Source: Deltaproteobacteria bacterium (GTDB taxonomy: Bacteria; Desulfobacterota; Syntrophia; Syntrophales; UBA5619). Taken from it: a stretch of DNA of 64,000 nucleotides. Each line of letters opens with the position of its first letter. Within the stretch, counting starts at the first letter, position 1. The notes under the pieces are model-generated. The model made no database searches. It was not told the DNA's origin and saw only the letters and a list, made by a program, of their open reading frames with translations. The stretch lies in contig JAJFTY010000072.1 in NCBI GenBank assembly GCA_021372695.1, forward strand, positions 1 through 64,000, given 5' to 3'. A program made the translations under genes and the position numbers. Of the stretch, positions 1-8,828 are shown piece after piece.

Positions 1-1
1 C

Positions 2-781
2 CTACAGCGGATGGTCCTGACATTCCGGCTTACCGGTCTTGTGCGCCAAAAGCTTCCGGCCGATTTTGAAAAGGCCCCATGCCGGACCCGACATGCTGTA
101 TCCGAAGGCAAACGTGAACAGCATGATCTGGGGCTCCGCAACCACGATCACGAGAATCACCACGATCAGGACGAAGGACATGAAGGGCTTGCGGGCAAAG
201 TAATTGAGGTCCTTAAAGCTGTAGTATTTGATGTTGCTGACCATGAAAAGCGCAATGGCCGCCACACCGATCATGATCATCGGGTGGGGGAAACGCCCTT
301 CTCCGCCCAGGTAATAGTACAGTAAAACGCCCGTGGCCAGGACCGCGGCGCCGCCCGGGATGGGCAAACCATTGAACACCCGGCTGTCGATCACACCGAT
401 CTGGACGTTGAACCGGGCCAGGCGGAGCGCCCCGCAGACGACGAACAGGAATGCCGCGAGCCATCCCCATTTCCCGAACGAAACCAGGGACCAGTTGTAC
501 ATCAGGATGGCCGGCGCCACCCCGAAGGTCACCAGATCACAAAGGGAGTCATACTCCCCGCCGAATTTGCTGGTCGTATGGGTCATCCGCGCAATCCGGC
601 CGTCGAGGCTGTCCAGCACCACCGCGATCAGTAGCGTCACCGACGCAATCTCGTACATCTCTTTCATCGAGGCGATCGCGGAATAGAACCCGCAGAAAAG
701 ATTGGCCGTGGTAAAGAGATTCGGAAGGACGTAGATCCCCTTCTTCATCCGGTCACGTCTGAACGACGTACTGTTTCTCAT
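2..781 (-). CDS. pssA: CDP-diacylglycerol--serine O-phosphatidyltransferase
   Basis: Makes phosphatidylserine from CDP-diacylglycerol and L-serine at the inner membrane, the step before Psd. The CDP-alcohol phosphotransferase motif DGxxAR-x8-Gx3Dx3D is complete (D60, G61, A64, R65, G74, D78, D82) and is followed by several hydrophobic helices. At 259 residues it has the length of the Gram-positive/archaeal type II enzyme rather than the E. coli type I enzyme. The start at 781 is preceded by AGGAG and overlaps the psd stop as ATGA, so the two are translationally coupled. An in-frame Met12 is an alternative start. The stop lies at the window edge but is present, so the gene is complete. Confidence 0.95.
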   Translation of the reverse strand: MRNSTSFRRDRMKKGIYVLPNLFTTANLFCGFYSAIASMKEMYEIASVTLLIAVVLDSLDGRIARMTHTTSKFGGEYDSLCDLVTFGVAPAILMYNWSLVSFGKWGWLAAFLFVVCGALRLARFNVQIGVIDSRVFNGLPIPGGAAVLATGVLLYYYLGGEGRFPHPMIMIGVAAIALFMVSNIKYYSFKDLNYFARKPFMSFVLIVVILVIVVAEPQIMLFTFAFGYSMSGPAWGLFKIGRKLLAHKTGKPECQDHPL

Positions 782-1443
782 GTCAGTTCTCCTATGGGCG
801 TCTCGCCGGCCCGCACCTTCTGTCCCACCTTGACCAGAACGGTCGAGCCAAGCGGCAGAAATACTTCAACCCGCGAACCGAAACGGATCAGGCCGAATCG
901 CTCCCCCCGCACGGCCTGCATCCCCTCCTCGAGCCAGCAGACAATCCGCCTGGCAATCAGTCCTGCGATCTGCACCGTGATGATCTCTCTTCCATCGGCC
1001 GTCTGCAGAAGAACCGTATTCCTTTCATTGAGCTCGGATGCCTTGTCGAGGTTGGCCGACAGGAACTTCCCTTTCCGGTAACGGATGAGCCGGACCTCTC
1101 CCGAAAAGGGCATCCTATTGACATGAACGTTGAAGACATTCATGAAGATACTGATCTTATGAAAGGTTCTGCCCGGACGCTCCTCGTGGGCCGTCTCTTC
1201 GATCCGAATCACCCTGCCGTCGGCAGGGGAGATGACGAGCCCTGCCCTTTCCGGTGTTTTCCTTTGCGGATTGCGAAAGAACCAGATCACAAACAGGGTC
1301 GCCAGGAGCAGGAAAAGGGAAATTCCCCTGAACCCGGCCAGAAAGCCGAGCAGAGCCGCCACCCCCAGCGGTATGATGAAGGGCAACCCTTCAGCGGCAA
1401 TCAACCCGTCGTGTTTGTTGTCGATGTTCAACGACCGTCCCAC
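778..1443 (-). CDS. psd: phosphatidylserine decarboxylase proenzyme
   Basis: Converts phosphatidylserine to phosphatidylethanolamine. The 221-residue protein is of the short membrane-anchored type: hydrophobic segments at about residues 20-57, then the catalytic part. The self-cleavage site is the GS pair in RFGSR (Ser190 becomes the pyruvoyl group). The catalytic region FNVHVNRMPFSG is present at about 104-115. Its stop overlaps the pssA start. The start used is GTG at 1443. The Shine-Dalgarno is weak there and the region just upstream is a perfect 12-base palindrome, so the exact start is less certain than the identity. Confidence 0.93.
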   Translation of the reverse strand: MGRSLNIDNKHDGLIAAEGLPFIIPLGVAALLGFLAGFRGISLFLLLATLFVIWFFRNPQRKTPERAGLVISPADGRVIRIEETAHEERPGRTFHKISIFMNVFNVHVNRMPFSGEVRLIRYRKGKFLSANLDKASELNERNTVLLQTADGREIITVQIAGLIARRIVCWLEEGMQAVRGERFGLIRFGSRVEVFLPLGSTVLVKVGQKVRAGETPIGELT

Positions 1444-1450
1444 CCCCGTG

Positions 1451-1462
1451 GAGAACGTTCTC
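1451..1462. repeat. perfect 12-bp palindrome GAGAACGTTCTC before psd
   Basis: GAGAACGTTCTC is its own reverse complement and sits 7 bases upstream of the proposed psd GTG start, where a Shine-Dalgarno would normally be. It could be an operator site or chance; nothing else in the window shares it as far as I noticed. Confidence 0.4.
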
Positions 1463-1509
1463 TCAATCCCGGTACCCCATGTGCCCGCCTCAACTAAAAT
1501 GTTCGTAAG

Positions 1510-1538
1510 CCCATACCGCAGTTCAAGTCTTCTGTCAA
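1510..1538 (-). promoter_or_regulatory. candidate sigma70 promoter for psd-pssA
   Basis: Read on the minus strand: TTGACA (1533-1538), a 17-base spacer, then TATGGG (1510-1515). The -35 is perfect and the -10 is poor (3 of 6). It lies in the 256-base gap between hypE and psd, in the right direction for psd. The same gap holds a CCCGT/ACGGG hairpin followed by T7 on the plus strand (about 1554-1576), with no plus-strand gene to terminate. Confidence 0.45.
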
Positions 1539-1699
1539 CCTCTCTGTCATTCCCGTTGCCTTACGGGCGCTTTTTTTGAATCGCAGGGGTAAAGGGAACG
1601 GCAATGCTTCGCGGCGGCCGAAAAGGGGATAGTCCCGATCAGGGAACAGAATGACCGACAGGATGCCACACGGCCAGATATCCGAGACCCTGCGATCGG

Positions 1700-2710
1700 T
1701 CAGCAGATCCGGGGAACCAGCTCTCCGGTCGGCAGGTCGATCTCCCGGAAGCCGCCGATCAGCGTCTCCATGACGAGGCGCCCCCGCCGGTCTTCCCTGA
1801 CGGCGCCGATCAGGGCCGCACCACGTCCGAGCGCATGCCCCCGCATTGCCGCCATGACCGTTTCGGCCGCCTCGGCCGCGCAGAAGAGCGCCATCCGTCC
1901 CTCGTTGGCCAGAAAAAGCGGATCGAAGCCGAGAATCTCGCAGATCCCCCGGACCTCCTCCCGGACGGGAATATCCCGCTCCCGGATATCGATCCGCAAG
2001 CCGCTCTGCCCGGCAATTTCGGCGAGGATCGCACCCAGACCACCGCGAGTCGCATCGCGCATGCAATGAACGCCCGGGCTGGCTGCGAGCACCACGTCAA
2101 CCAGGCCGTTCAAAGGCGCCGAGTCGGACGCAATCCGCGAGACGAAACCGAAATCTGCCCGGCAGCTCAGGATGGCAGCCCCGTGGTCGCCGATCGGTCC
2201 GTTGACGAGGAGCGCGTCGCCGGGATGGATGCTTCCCACGGAGAGGGGACTCCCGTATCGGACGATCCCGATGCCGGAGGTGTTGATGAAAAGGCCGTCC
2301 GCCGCCCCCCGCGGGACAACCTTCGTGTCTCCGGTGACGACGGCGACGCCCGCGTGTTCTGCCGCGGCGGCCATGGAACGGATGATCCGGTCGAGTTCCT
2401 CCATCGGGAACCCCTCTTCCAGGATGAAACCCGCGCTCAGGGCTAGGGGGCTCCCTCCGCACATGGCCAGATCGTTGACCGTCCCATGGACGGCAAGGGA
2501 GCCGATGTCCCCGCCGAGGAAGAACCTGGGATGGACCACGAAGGAGTCCGTGGTGAAGCAGAGCTTCACCCCTCCAACCTCGAAGACAGCGCCGTCCTCC
2601 AGCTTTTCCAGGAGAGGATTTCGCAGAAGGGGAAGAAAGGTCCCGGCAATCAGATCGTTGGAGAGCTGACCGCCCCCGCCGTGTTCCAGAAGAATCCTGT
2701 CATAGGTCAT
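1700..2710 (-). CDS. hypE: hydrogenase maturation protein HypE
   Basis: Dehydrates the thiocarboxamide that HypF places on its C-terminal cysteine to a thiocyanate, donating CN to the iron of [NiFe]-hydrogenases. The 336-residue protein starts MTYDRILLEHGGGG, typical of HypE, has the PurM/AIR-synthase-like fold with the ATP-site run DSFVVHP and VTGDTKVV, and ends in PRIC, with the acceptor cysteine as last residue. The reading frame stays open upstream into hypF, but the ATG at 2710 matches the family N-terminus and is preceded by GGTGAGG. It is last in the hypC-D-F-E operon, 10 bases after hypF. Confidence 0.97.
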   Translation of the reverse strand: MTYDRILLEHGGGGQLSNDLIAGTFLPLLRNPLLEKLEDGAVFEVGGVKLCFTTDSFVVHPRFFLGGDIGSLAVHGTVNDLAMCGGSPLALSAGFILEEGFPMEELDRIIRSMAAAAEHAGVAVVTGDTKVVPRGAADGLFINTSGIGIVRYGSPLSVGSIHPGDALLVNGPIGDHGAAILSCRADFGFVSRIASDSAPLNGLVDVVLAASPGVHCMRDATRGGLGAILAEIAGQSGLRIDIRERDIPVREEVRGICEILGFDPLFLANEGRMALFCAAEAAETVMAAMRGHALGRGAALIGAVREDRRGRLVMETLIGGFREIDLPTGELVPRIC

Positions 2711-2720
2711 CGTCGGTGCC

Positions 2721-5150
2721 TCACCCAGTAGACTCACTTGCTTCGCGTCTCGCCCCTGCCGATACCGCCTGCCCCAGGGAGATGCAGCCGTCATTCGGGG
2801 GAACGATCCGGTGCTGGGAAATTTCGAAGTCCGCTCCGCGGAGCGACGCGACACACCCCGTGAGCAGAAGACGGTTCTGATAACACCCCCCGCTCAGGGC
2901 TGCCCGGTTCAATCCGGTCTCTTTCCGGAGAAGGACCGCCATGGCCGTCAGCGCCTCCGGAAGGAGACGATGGAACGCCAGGGCTATCTCTCGGGGCCCG
3001 CGGCCCCCGAGGAGAGCCTCGACCATCGCCCGGACGGCGGGAACCAGGTCGAGAATCCAGCCGCCCTCTCCCGAGGCGGGACAGAAGGGATCGCCCGGCC
3101 CCTCCCTCCGGACCGTGAAAGGGAGTCGCAGATCGGTCTCCCCCCGCGCGATCGCCTCCAGCATCATCGCTGCCTGGCCCTCGAAGCTGACCCGGCTGCG
3201 GAGACCGCAAAGGGCCGCAATGCCATCGAAGACCCGTCCGAGGCTCGAGGTCCAGGGCGTATGGATCCGTCCGGCCATGACCTTTTCCAGAAGGGTGACG
3301 GCATCATCACCGCGTGAGACTTGCCCGTCCCCGGCGCCCCCCATCGCCTCCTCTTTGCATCCTGCCTGCGGGTTCCGTCCACAAACGTCGTCACCGGCTT
3401 TCTCCTCCGGGAGGAGTTTCAGCCGGCGCGCCAACTCTATCCACTCTCCCCCGAAGGCTTCGCGGAGGAGCGCTGCCCCCATGCGCCAGGGCTCCCGGAT
3501 GGCGAGCTCCCCGCCGGGCAGGAGAATGTAGCGAAGATGCGCCATGCGGGTGAAGGATCGCTCGTCCGCACGGAGGAATTCCCCGCCCCAGACCTGACCG
3601 TCGGTGCCGTACCCGGTGCCGTCCATCGCCAGGCCGATCACCTCCCCGCCGATGCGATTCTCTGCCATCACGCTCACGGTATGGGCATGGTGGTGCTGGA
3701 CGGCCACGACCACCCTTCCGGCTTCATCTTCGGCCATTCGCTCGGCTGCGCGGGTGGTGTAGTATCCGGGGTGCAGGTCGCAGGCGATGAGCCGGGGGCG
3801 GCACTCGGTGATCCTCTCCATCAGTGTGAGACTTTCGTGAAAGAAGTCCCTTGCCTCGGGGGTCTCCAGGTCGCCGATGTGGGGACTCAGAAAGGCATGC
3901 CCTTTCTTCACGATGCAGAGCGTCGATTTGGCCTGGGCCCCCAGAGCCAGGACTTCCCCGTAGCTCCTGCGGAGGGCGATCGGCCGCGGGGCGTAGCCCC
4001 GCGAACGGCGAAGCGGAAAAGCTTCGCCATCCGCGGCCATGACCACGGAGTCGTCGCAGCGCACGAGGATATCCCGGTTGTGGACGAGAAAGGCATCGGC
4101 AATCCCCTCGAGCCGCCGCATGGCCTCCCGGTTGCCGATGCAGATCGGTTCGTCGACCCGGTTGGCGCTCGTCATGACCAGGACGGACAGTTCGCCGGCC
4201 AGGAGCAAATGCTGGAGAGGGGTGTACGGAAGCATGACCCCGAGGAGGTCGAGCCCCGGAGCGACCGACGGGGCAACAGGGCCTCCATCCCGGCGTTTGA
4301 GCAGAACGATCGGCCGCTCCGGGGAGGTCAGAAGCTCCCGCTCGGCTTCGCCGATTTCCGCCAGCCGCCCCGCCGTGTCGAGATCCTTCACCATGAGCGC
4401 CAGCGGCTTTTCCTCCCGGCACTTTCGGGAGCGCAGGCGCCTCACCGCTGCCTCGTTTTGGCCGTCGACGACCAGATGGAACCCCCCGAGCCCCTTGACC
4501 GCCAGGATCGCGCCGTCCTGCAAGAGTTCGAGGCTCCGGGCGATGGGCTCGCCTTCTGCACAGGTCCGGCCCTCGCTATCGGCCAGTTCCAGCCGGGGTC
4601 CGCACACCGGACAGGCGATGGGTTCCGCGTGGAACCGGCGGTCGGCCGGGTTCTCATATTCCTCCCGGCATTGCGGGCACATCGGGAAGCAGGCCATCGA
4701 GGTATTGCCGCGGTCGTAGGGAACGGCGTGGATGATGGTCAGCCGCGGACCGCAGTCGGTGCAGTTGATGAAAGGGTAGCGGAAACGACGGTCGGCGGGA
4801 TCGAAAAGCTCAGTCAGGCAGGCTTTGCAGGTGGCGATGTCGGGGCTGATCCGGGCGTCTCCCGGTCCGCGGGTATCGCTCGCCACGATCGCGAACCCCT
4901 TCTCTCCGGTCGGCGGAACGGAGGTCCGGGTGATCCGGATGATCTCAGCCAGGGGGGGCAGGTGTTCGTTCACCCCCCCGAGGAACGCCTCTACGGCGGC
5001 GGCTTCTCCCTCCACCTCGACGACAACCCCGTCAGGACGATTCCGGACAGAACCGGCAAGGCTGCGGGTACTGGCCTGCCTCCAGATGAAGGGACGAAAT
5101 CCGACCCCCTGGACCGTCCCCTCGAAGAAGAACCGTACTCTGACTGTCAT
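2721..5150 (-). CDS. hypF: carbamoyltransferase HypF
   Basis: Turns carbamoyl phosphate and ATP into carbamoyl-adenylate and transfers the carbamoyl group to the HypE C-terminus. Domains in order: acylphosphatase (1-90, GTVQGVGFRPF at 11-21), two zinc-ribbon repeats with cysteines 108, 111, 130, 133 and 158, 161, 180, 183, a YrdC-like domain, and the Kae1-like domain with the metal motif in VAVQHHHAHT. At 809 residues it is longer than the usual 750-770. A polar stretch (LPEEKAGDD through SRGDDAV) in the C-terminal half looks like an insertion. The start at 5150 fits the acylphosphatase N-terminus. The frame is open for 234 more bases upstream. Confidence 0.97.
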   Translation of the reverse strand: MTVRVRFFFEGTVQGVGFRPFIWRQASTRSLAGSVRNRPDGVVVEVEGEAAAVEAFLGGVNEHLPPLAEIIRITRTSVPPTGEKGFAIVASDTRGPGDARISPDIATCKACLTELFDPADRRFRYPFINCTDCGPRLTIIHAVPYDRGNTSMACFPMCPQCREEYENPADRRFHAEPIACPVCGPRLELADSEGRTCAEGEPIARSLELLQDGAILAVKGLGGFHLVVDGQNEAAVRRLRSRKCREEKPLALMVKDLDTAGRLAEIGEAERELLTSPERPIVLLKRRDGGPVAPSVAPGLDLLGVMLPYTPLQHLLLAGELSVLVMTSANRVDEPICIGNREAMRRLEGIADAFLVHNRDILVRCDDSVVMAADGEAFPLRRSRGYAPRPIALRRSYGEVLALGAQAKSTLCIVKKGHAFLSPHIGDLETPEARDFFHESLTLMERITECRPRLIACDLHPGYYTTRAAERMAEDEAGRVVVAVQHHHAHTVSVMAENRIGGEVIGLAMDGTGYGTDGQVWGGEFLRADERSFTRMAHLRYILLPGGELAIREPWRMGAALLREAFGGEWIELARRLKLLPEEKAGDDVCGRNPQAGCKEEAMGGAGDGQVSRGDDAVTLLEKVMAGRIHTPWTSSLGRVFDGIAALCGLRSRVSFEGQAAMMLEAIARGETDLRLPFTVRREGPGDPFCPASGEGGWILDLVPAVRAMVEALLGGRGPREIALAFHRLLPEALTAMAVLLRKETGLNRAALSGGCYQNRLLLTGCVASLRGADFEISQHRIVPPNDGCISLGQAVSAGARREASESTG

Positions 5151-5184
5151 GCGGACTGCCTTTCCATCCACCAGCAGCAGGCTT

Positions 5185-6273
5185 CTATCCATACCGGTAA
5201 TGGGCCGAGCAGCTCCCCTCCGCGGAGACCATGCAGGGTCCGATGGGGTTGGCCGGCGTGCACACCTGTCGGAACAATGAACATGCCTCCGGTTCCGTGA
5301 GCCCCCGGAGGACCGCTCCGCAGGAGCAGCCGGGATCCTCTTCGGAATGAAACGCCGGGATCCCAAAACGCGCTTCAGCGTCAAACTCCCCGTACTCCCT
5401 GCGGAGGCGGAGGCCGCTTTTCGGGATCGGCCCGAGACCCCGCCACTCGGCGTCCCCGATCTCGAAGACCTCGGCCATCACGGCCATCGCCCGCGGGTTG
5501 CCCTCCGGTCGCACCGCCCTGCGGTACTGGATCGCCACCTCAGTCCTTCCGAGGGAGAGCTGTTCCAGGAGCATCCAGACCCCCTCGATGACGTCGACAG
5601 GTTCGAAACCCGTGATCACCGCCGCCTTACCGGCCTCTGCAAGAAAGCTGTAGGCCGCCGAACCGGTCATGACACTGACGTGGCCCGGGCAGAGAAACCC
5701 GTCCAGGTTGAGCCGGGGGTCGGAGATGAGAAGCCTCAGGGCCGGGGGGACGATCTTGTGGACCGAAAAGAGCGAGACGTTGGAGATCCCTGACCTACGG
5801 GCGGACCGGACCATCGAGGCGATCGTCGGGGCGGTCGTCTCGAAGCCGATCCCCATGAAGACGACCTCCCGCTTCGTCTCCCCCTGGGCCAGGGCGATGC
5901 AGTCCATGGCGGACGAGACCACCCGGATGTCTGCGCCGGCCCCCTTGAGTTTCTGGAGACTTTTCCCCTCCGTGCCCGGCACCCTCATCATGTCACCGAA
6001 CGTGGCAAAGATCACCCCCTTCCGGCCCGCCAGCCAGAGCGCCCGGTCCACATCGCTTGCCGACGTCACACAGACAGGGCATCCCGGGCCCGAGATCAAC
6101 CGGATCCCCGGCGGCATGAGCCGCCGGATTCCATACCGGCCGATGGCCTGGGTGTGGCTGCCGCAGACCTCCATGATCGTCACGGGCCGGCCGATCCGGT
6201 CCGCAACGGCGGTCACGCGTTCCAGGAGACGGCCCGCAAGCACGGGGTCCCGATATTCCTCAAGATACCTCAT
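5185..6273 (-). CDS. hypD: hydrogenase maturation protein HypD
   Basis: Iron-sulfur scaffold that, with HypC, assembles the Fe(CN)2CO unit. The 362-residue protein has the conserved HypD cysteines: EVCGSHT near residue 38, GPGCPVC near 66-69, and the C-terminal set in DPGCSCG and GPCMVSAEGSC that holds the 4Fe-4S cluster. GIGFETTAPT is the other family signature. The ATG at 6273 lies 14 bases inside the end of hypC, so the two are tightly coupled, as their products act as a complex. The reading frame extends further upstream, but that part overlaps hypC and has no family likeness. Confidence 0.97.
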   Translation of the reverse strand: MRYLEEYRDPVLAGRLLERVTAVADRIGRPVTIMEVCGSHTQAIGRYGIRRLMPPGIRLISGPGCPVCVTSASDVDRALWLAGRKGVIFATFGDMMRVPGTEGKSLQKLKGAGADIRVVSSAMDCIALAQGETKREVVFMGIGFETTAPTIASMVRSARRSGISNVSLFSVHKIVPPALRLLISDPRLNLDGFLCPGHVSVMTGSAAYSFLAEAGKAAVITGFEPVDVIEGVWMLLEQLSLGRTEVAIQYRRAVRPEGNPRAMAVMAEVFEIGDAEWRGLGPIPKSGLRLRREYGEFDAEARFGIPAFHSEEDPGCSCGAVLRGLTEPEACSLFRQVCTPANPIGPCMVSAEGSCSAHYRYG

Positions 6274-6490
6274 CGGCCAGAATCTCCCGAAGCAGCGCCA
6301 GGCTCTCCCGGGCGGCGGTCTCATCGATCCTCTGGATCGCATAACCGGCATGGGAAATCACATAGTCTCCGGGTTTGACCTGATCGGCCAGGAGGTCGAC
6401 ACTGACCTCTTGCCGGATGCCGCCGATATCAACGACCGCTGAACCGCTCCCGGTGACCGAAAGGACCTTTCCGGGAAATGCAATGCACAT
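6260..6490 (-). CDS. hypC: hydrogenase assembly chaperone HypC
   Basis: Small chaperone (76 residues) that binds HypD and then the hydrogenase large-subunit precursor to deliver the iron centre. It starts MCIAFPGKV: after Met removal Cys2 is the iron-binding residue. The fold is the small OB-like barrel of the HypC/HupF family. CAGGAG lies 5 bases before the ATG. First gene of the hypCDFE operon, transcribed from a near-consensus promoter about 110 bases upstream and divergent from the ech operon. Confidence 0.97.
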   Translation of the reverse strand: MCIAFPGKVLSVTGSGSAVVDIGGIRQEVSVDLLADQVKPGDYVISHAGYAIQRIDETAARESLALLREILADEVS

Positions 6491-6605
6491 ATCTGCTCCT
6501 GATCCACGCCCGACTGCGCGTCTTATCGCTCTTGCCGATGATCCCTATCGCTCCGGGAGTGAGGTAAGAAGGTCAACACCGAGATCGATCGGAAATCGTG
6601 TCTGG

Positions 6606-6634
6606 AATATAGGATGCACCCTCCTCTATGTCAA
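6606..6634 (-). promoter_or_regulatory. promoter of hypCDFE
   Basis: Minus strand: TTGACA (6629-6634), 17-base spacer, TATATT (6606-6611). Eleven of twelve positions match the sigma70 consensus. Transcription would start near 6599, giving a leader of about 110 bases before hypC. Confidence 0.75.
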
Positions 6635-6679
6635 GAATAGCGCCCGCCGGCGGCTCCACAGCCAGGTGCTCGATAAATC

Positions 6680-6708
6680 TTGACAAAGCGTTCCGACCGG
6701 CGTAAAAG
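6680..6708 (+). promoter_or_regulatory. candidate promoter of echABCDEF-hypA
   Basis: Plus strand: TTGACA (6680-6685), 17-base spacer, TAAAAG (6703-6708). The -35 is perfect and the -10 matches 4 of 6. It is back to back with the hyp promoter, with the two -35 boxes 45 bases apart. Confidence 0.6.
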
Positions 6709-6794
6709 ACGGCGTGGGATTTCGGTCCCGATACGGAAACTGCCAGAGGTGCAACGGATATTCGACCAGAAAATCATTCTCTCATGTCCAGCTG

Positions 6795-6812
6795 GCGTCA
6801 CGGAAGTGACGC
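6795..6812. repeat. inverted repeat GCGTCAC-GGAA-GTGACGC in ech leader
   Basis: Perfect 7-base arms around a 4-base centre, about 80 bases downstream of the predicted ech transcription start and 110 bases before echA. In DNA it could be an operator, in RNA a tetraloop hairpin. There is no T tract, so it is not a terminator. Confidence 0.5.
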
Positions 6813-6924
6813 GTCCTCCCGCGGATGCTCCGCAGGTATTCCGGTTTAAAGCAAGTGCCACGAGCCAGAGTTGATCATCCGGGCCGTTTTTGTTCATGCT
6901 TCGGAAGCATTGGCGTATTTGAAT

Positions 6925-8826
6925 ATGGATACATCATTTTACGGCATCGTTTTTCTCATCGTTTACCCGCTTATTGCGGCCCTCGCTTTGGGCATCGTTC
7001 GCAGCGAGGGTGTCCGCCGGGTGATCGTCATCGGTTCGGCGCTTCTGCTGATCATCGTTTCCCTCGGGCTGCTGCGGAATGGCTTTCCGGTTCCCTTCCT
7101 TCTGCTCAAGGTGGAGGCCCCTTGGATCAGACCGACGATGCAGGCGGTCGAACTGGCCCTGGCGGGATTCATCATCTTCATCGCCGCCAGGCACAGGAAA
7201 TGGCCGATCATTCTCCTTGCCGTGGCCCAGGCCGGTCTCGGGCTGTGGTTTGAACTATCCCAGTCCCGCCATCTGGAATCCGTTTTTCCCCTGTTCATTG
7301 ACAGGCTTACTCTGATCATGGCGCTGATCATCGGCATCATCGGCAGCCTGATCGCCGTTTACGCCCTGGGCTACATGGGGGACTACCAGGCGCAGAAGAA
7401 AAATACTCCCGATAAACGCCGTTCTTTTTTCCTGATCATCTTCGCCTTTCTTTCGGCGATGTTCGGCATCGTGTTCAGTAATGACCTCCTGTGGTTTTAC
7501 TTTTTCTGGGAGATCACGACGATCTGTTCTTTTGCCTTGATCGCCTACCGCGGAGACCGACAGTCGATCGATAACGCCTTCCTCGCCCTGGGGTTCAACC
7601 TCGTGGGCGGTCTGGCCATGATCGTGGGAATCGTGGTCCTCTTCCTGCAGCATGGGGTATTCGAATGGGATCAGCTTCTGATCCAGGACAAATTCGTGGT
7701 GATGACGCCGGTCATCCTGCTGTCCATTGCCGGGATCGTCAAATCTGCCCAGCTTCCCTTTTCGTCCTGGCTCCTGGGGGCGATGGTGGCGCCAACGCCC
7801 GTTTCCGCACTGCTGCATTCCAGCACGATGGTCAAGGCCGGCGTCTACCTGCTTGCAAAGCTCGGCCCCCTGTTCACCGGCACGTACGCCGGTTTGTTGG
7901 TCGCACTGATCGGCGGCTTCACCTTCATGATGGGCTCGATCATCGCGATTTCCCAGCGTGACGCCAAGAAGGTCCTGGCATACTCCACCATCGCCAACCT
8001 GGGACTCATCGTCATGTGCGCCGGTATCGGCACATACGAATCGATCTGGGCGGCCGTCCTTTTGATCATTTTCCACGCGGTCGCCAAATGCCTGCTGTTC
8101 CTCTGCGTAGGGTCCATCGCGCACACCATCGTCAGCCGCGACATCGAGGACATGGGCGGTCTGATCGTGGTCATGCCCAAGACAGCATGGTTGATGCTGA
8201 TCGGCATGGCCGGCATGTTTCTGGCCCCTTTCGGTATGCTGATCAGCAAATGGGCGGCGTTGGTCGCCGTGATCGACGCCAACCCGATCCTCTCTTTTTT
8301 CCTGTTGTACGGTTCCGCGGCCACCCTCTTCTTCTGGGTGAAATGGATGGGCAAGTTGCTTTCCGTAAACCAGCTCCGGGCGAATATTGAAGCCGGGATA
8401 AGCCGTACGATCTGGGTGCCGCTGTATATTCTGGGTTTTTCGATGATGGCCTTTTGCCTCTTTTTCCCTTATGTCTCGCACCACATGATCGAGCCCTACG
8501 TCATCAGCGTTTACGGTGTAAGCGCCACGATCAGCCGGGGAAATATGATCATCATGATCATCATGATGGGCATGGTCTTTCTGTTCCCCTTCAGTCTGCC
8601 GAGTAAGCGCGAAAGAAGGAAGACCACAGACTTGATCGATATCTACATGGGCGGGGCCAACATCCCTGGAACGAAAACGTTCCTGGGGTCGGCTGGGACG
8701 ATTCGGGAAAACGCCTTTCAGAATTATTACCTGGAAAAATATTTCGGCGAACATATTTTGTTGTATCCCAGCGTTTTCATTGCCTTGGGGTTGTTGATCG
8801 TGATGATGATCGGAGCATTCGCCTGA
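6925..8826 (+). CDS. echA: Ech hydrogenase subunit EchA (ion-translocating, NuoL-like)
   Basis: Large membrane subunit of the antiporter/NuoL type, expected to carry the ion-pumping channel of the energy-converting hydrogenase. It has 633 residues with at least 14 hydrophobic helices and the proton-transporting core SAQLPFSSWLLGAMVAPTPV followed by SALLHSSTMVKAG, the family signature including the lysine in TMVKAG. First of six genes in the order L-, H-, B-, C-, D-, I-like, which is that of echABCDEF. The ATG at 6925 starts the hydrophobic region but has no strong Shine-Dalgarno. In-frame TTG codons at 6919 and 6871 are alternatives. Confidence 0.92.
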   Translation: MDTSFYGIVFLIVYPLIAALALGIVRSEGVRRVIVIGSALLLIIVSLGLLRNGFPVPFLLLKVEAPWIRPTMQAVELALAGFIIFIAARHRKWPIILLAVAQAGLGLWFELSQSRHLESVFPLFIDRLTLIMALIIGIIGSLIAVYALGYMGDYQAQKKNTPDKRRSFFLIIFAFLSAMFGIVFSNDLLWFYFFWEITTICSFALIAYRGDRQSIDNAFLALGFNLVGGLAMIVGIVVLFLQHGVFEWDQLLIQDKFVVMTPVILLSIAGIVKSAQLPFSSWLLGAMVAPTPVSALLHSSTMVKAGVYLLAKLGPLFTGTYAGLLVALIGGFTFMMGSIIAISQRDAKKVLAYSTIANLGLIVMCAGIGTYESIWAAVLLIIFHAVAKCLLFLCVGSIAHTIVSRDIEDMGGLIVVMPKTAWLMLIGMAGMFLAPFGMLISKWAALVAVIDANPILSFFLLYGSAATLFFWVKWMGKLLSVNQLRANIEAGISRTIWVPLYILGFSMMAFCLFFPYVSHHMIEPYVISVYGVSATISRGNMIIMIIMMGMVFLFPFSLPSKRERRKTTDLIDIYMGGANIPGTKTFLGSAGTIRENAFQNYYLEKYFGEHILLYPSVFIALGLLIVMMIGAFA

Positions 8827-8828
8827 CG

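Larger units (their letters stand above)
6491..6924. promoter_or_regulatory. divergent hyp/ech control region
   Basis: This 434-base region between hypC (minus) and echA (plus) has no credible gene. It holds a minus-strand promoter for hyp, a plus-strand promoter for ech, and between the ech promoter and echA two small inverted repeats: GCGTCAC-GGAA-GTGACGC (6795-6812) and GCGGA-TGC-TCCGC (6821-6833). The predicted ech leader is more than 200 bases long, which leaves room for regulation by a protein or an RNA structure. I saw no sigma54 -24/-12 pair and no clear FNR site. Confidence 0.6.

Noticed and set aside
1554..1576. Plus-strand terminator CCCGT/ACGGG plus T7
   Set aside because: No plus-strand gene ends here. 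The stem is only five pairs. Probably chance or part of the psd leader.
3321..5300. Long plus-strand open frame (659 codons) opposite hypF
   Set aside because: It is the mirror of a high-GC coding frame, rich in Arg/Pro/Gly/His, with no domain. hypF is certain on the other strand. Similar mirrors lie opposite secA (21147-23738) and ftsH (28269-30104).
6760..6924. sigma54 or FNR site in the ech leader
   Set aside because: TGGCG at 6793 lacks the TTGC half at proper spacing, and TTGATCATCC at 6871 lacks the ATCAA half. Neither holds up.
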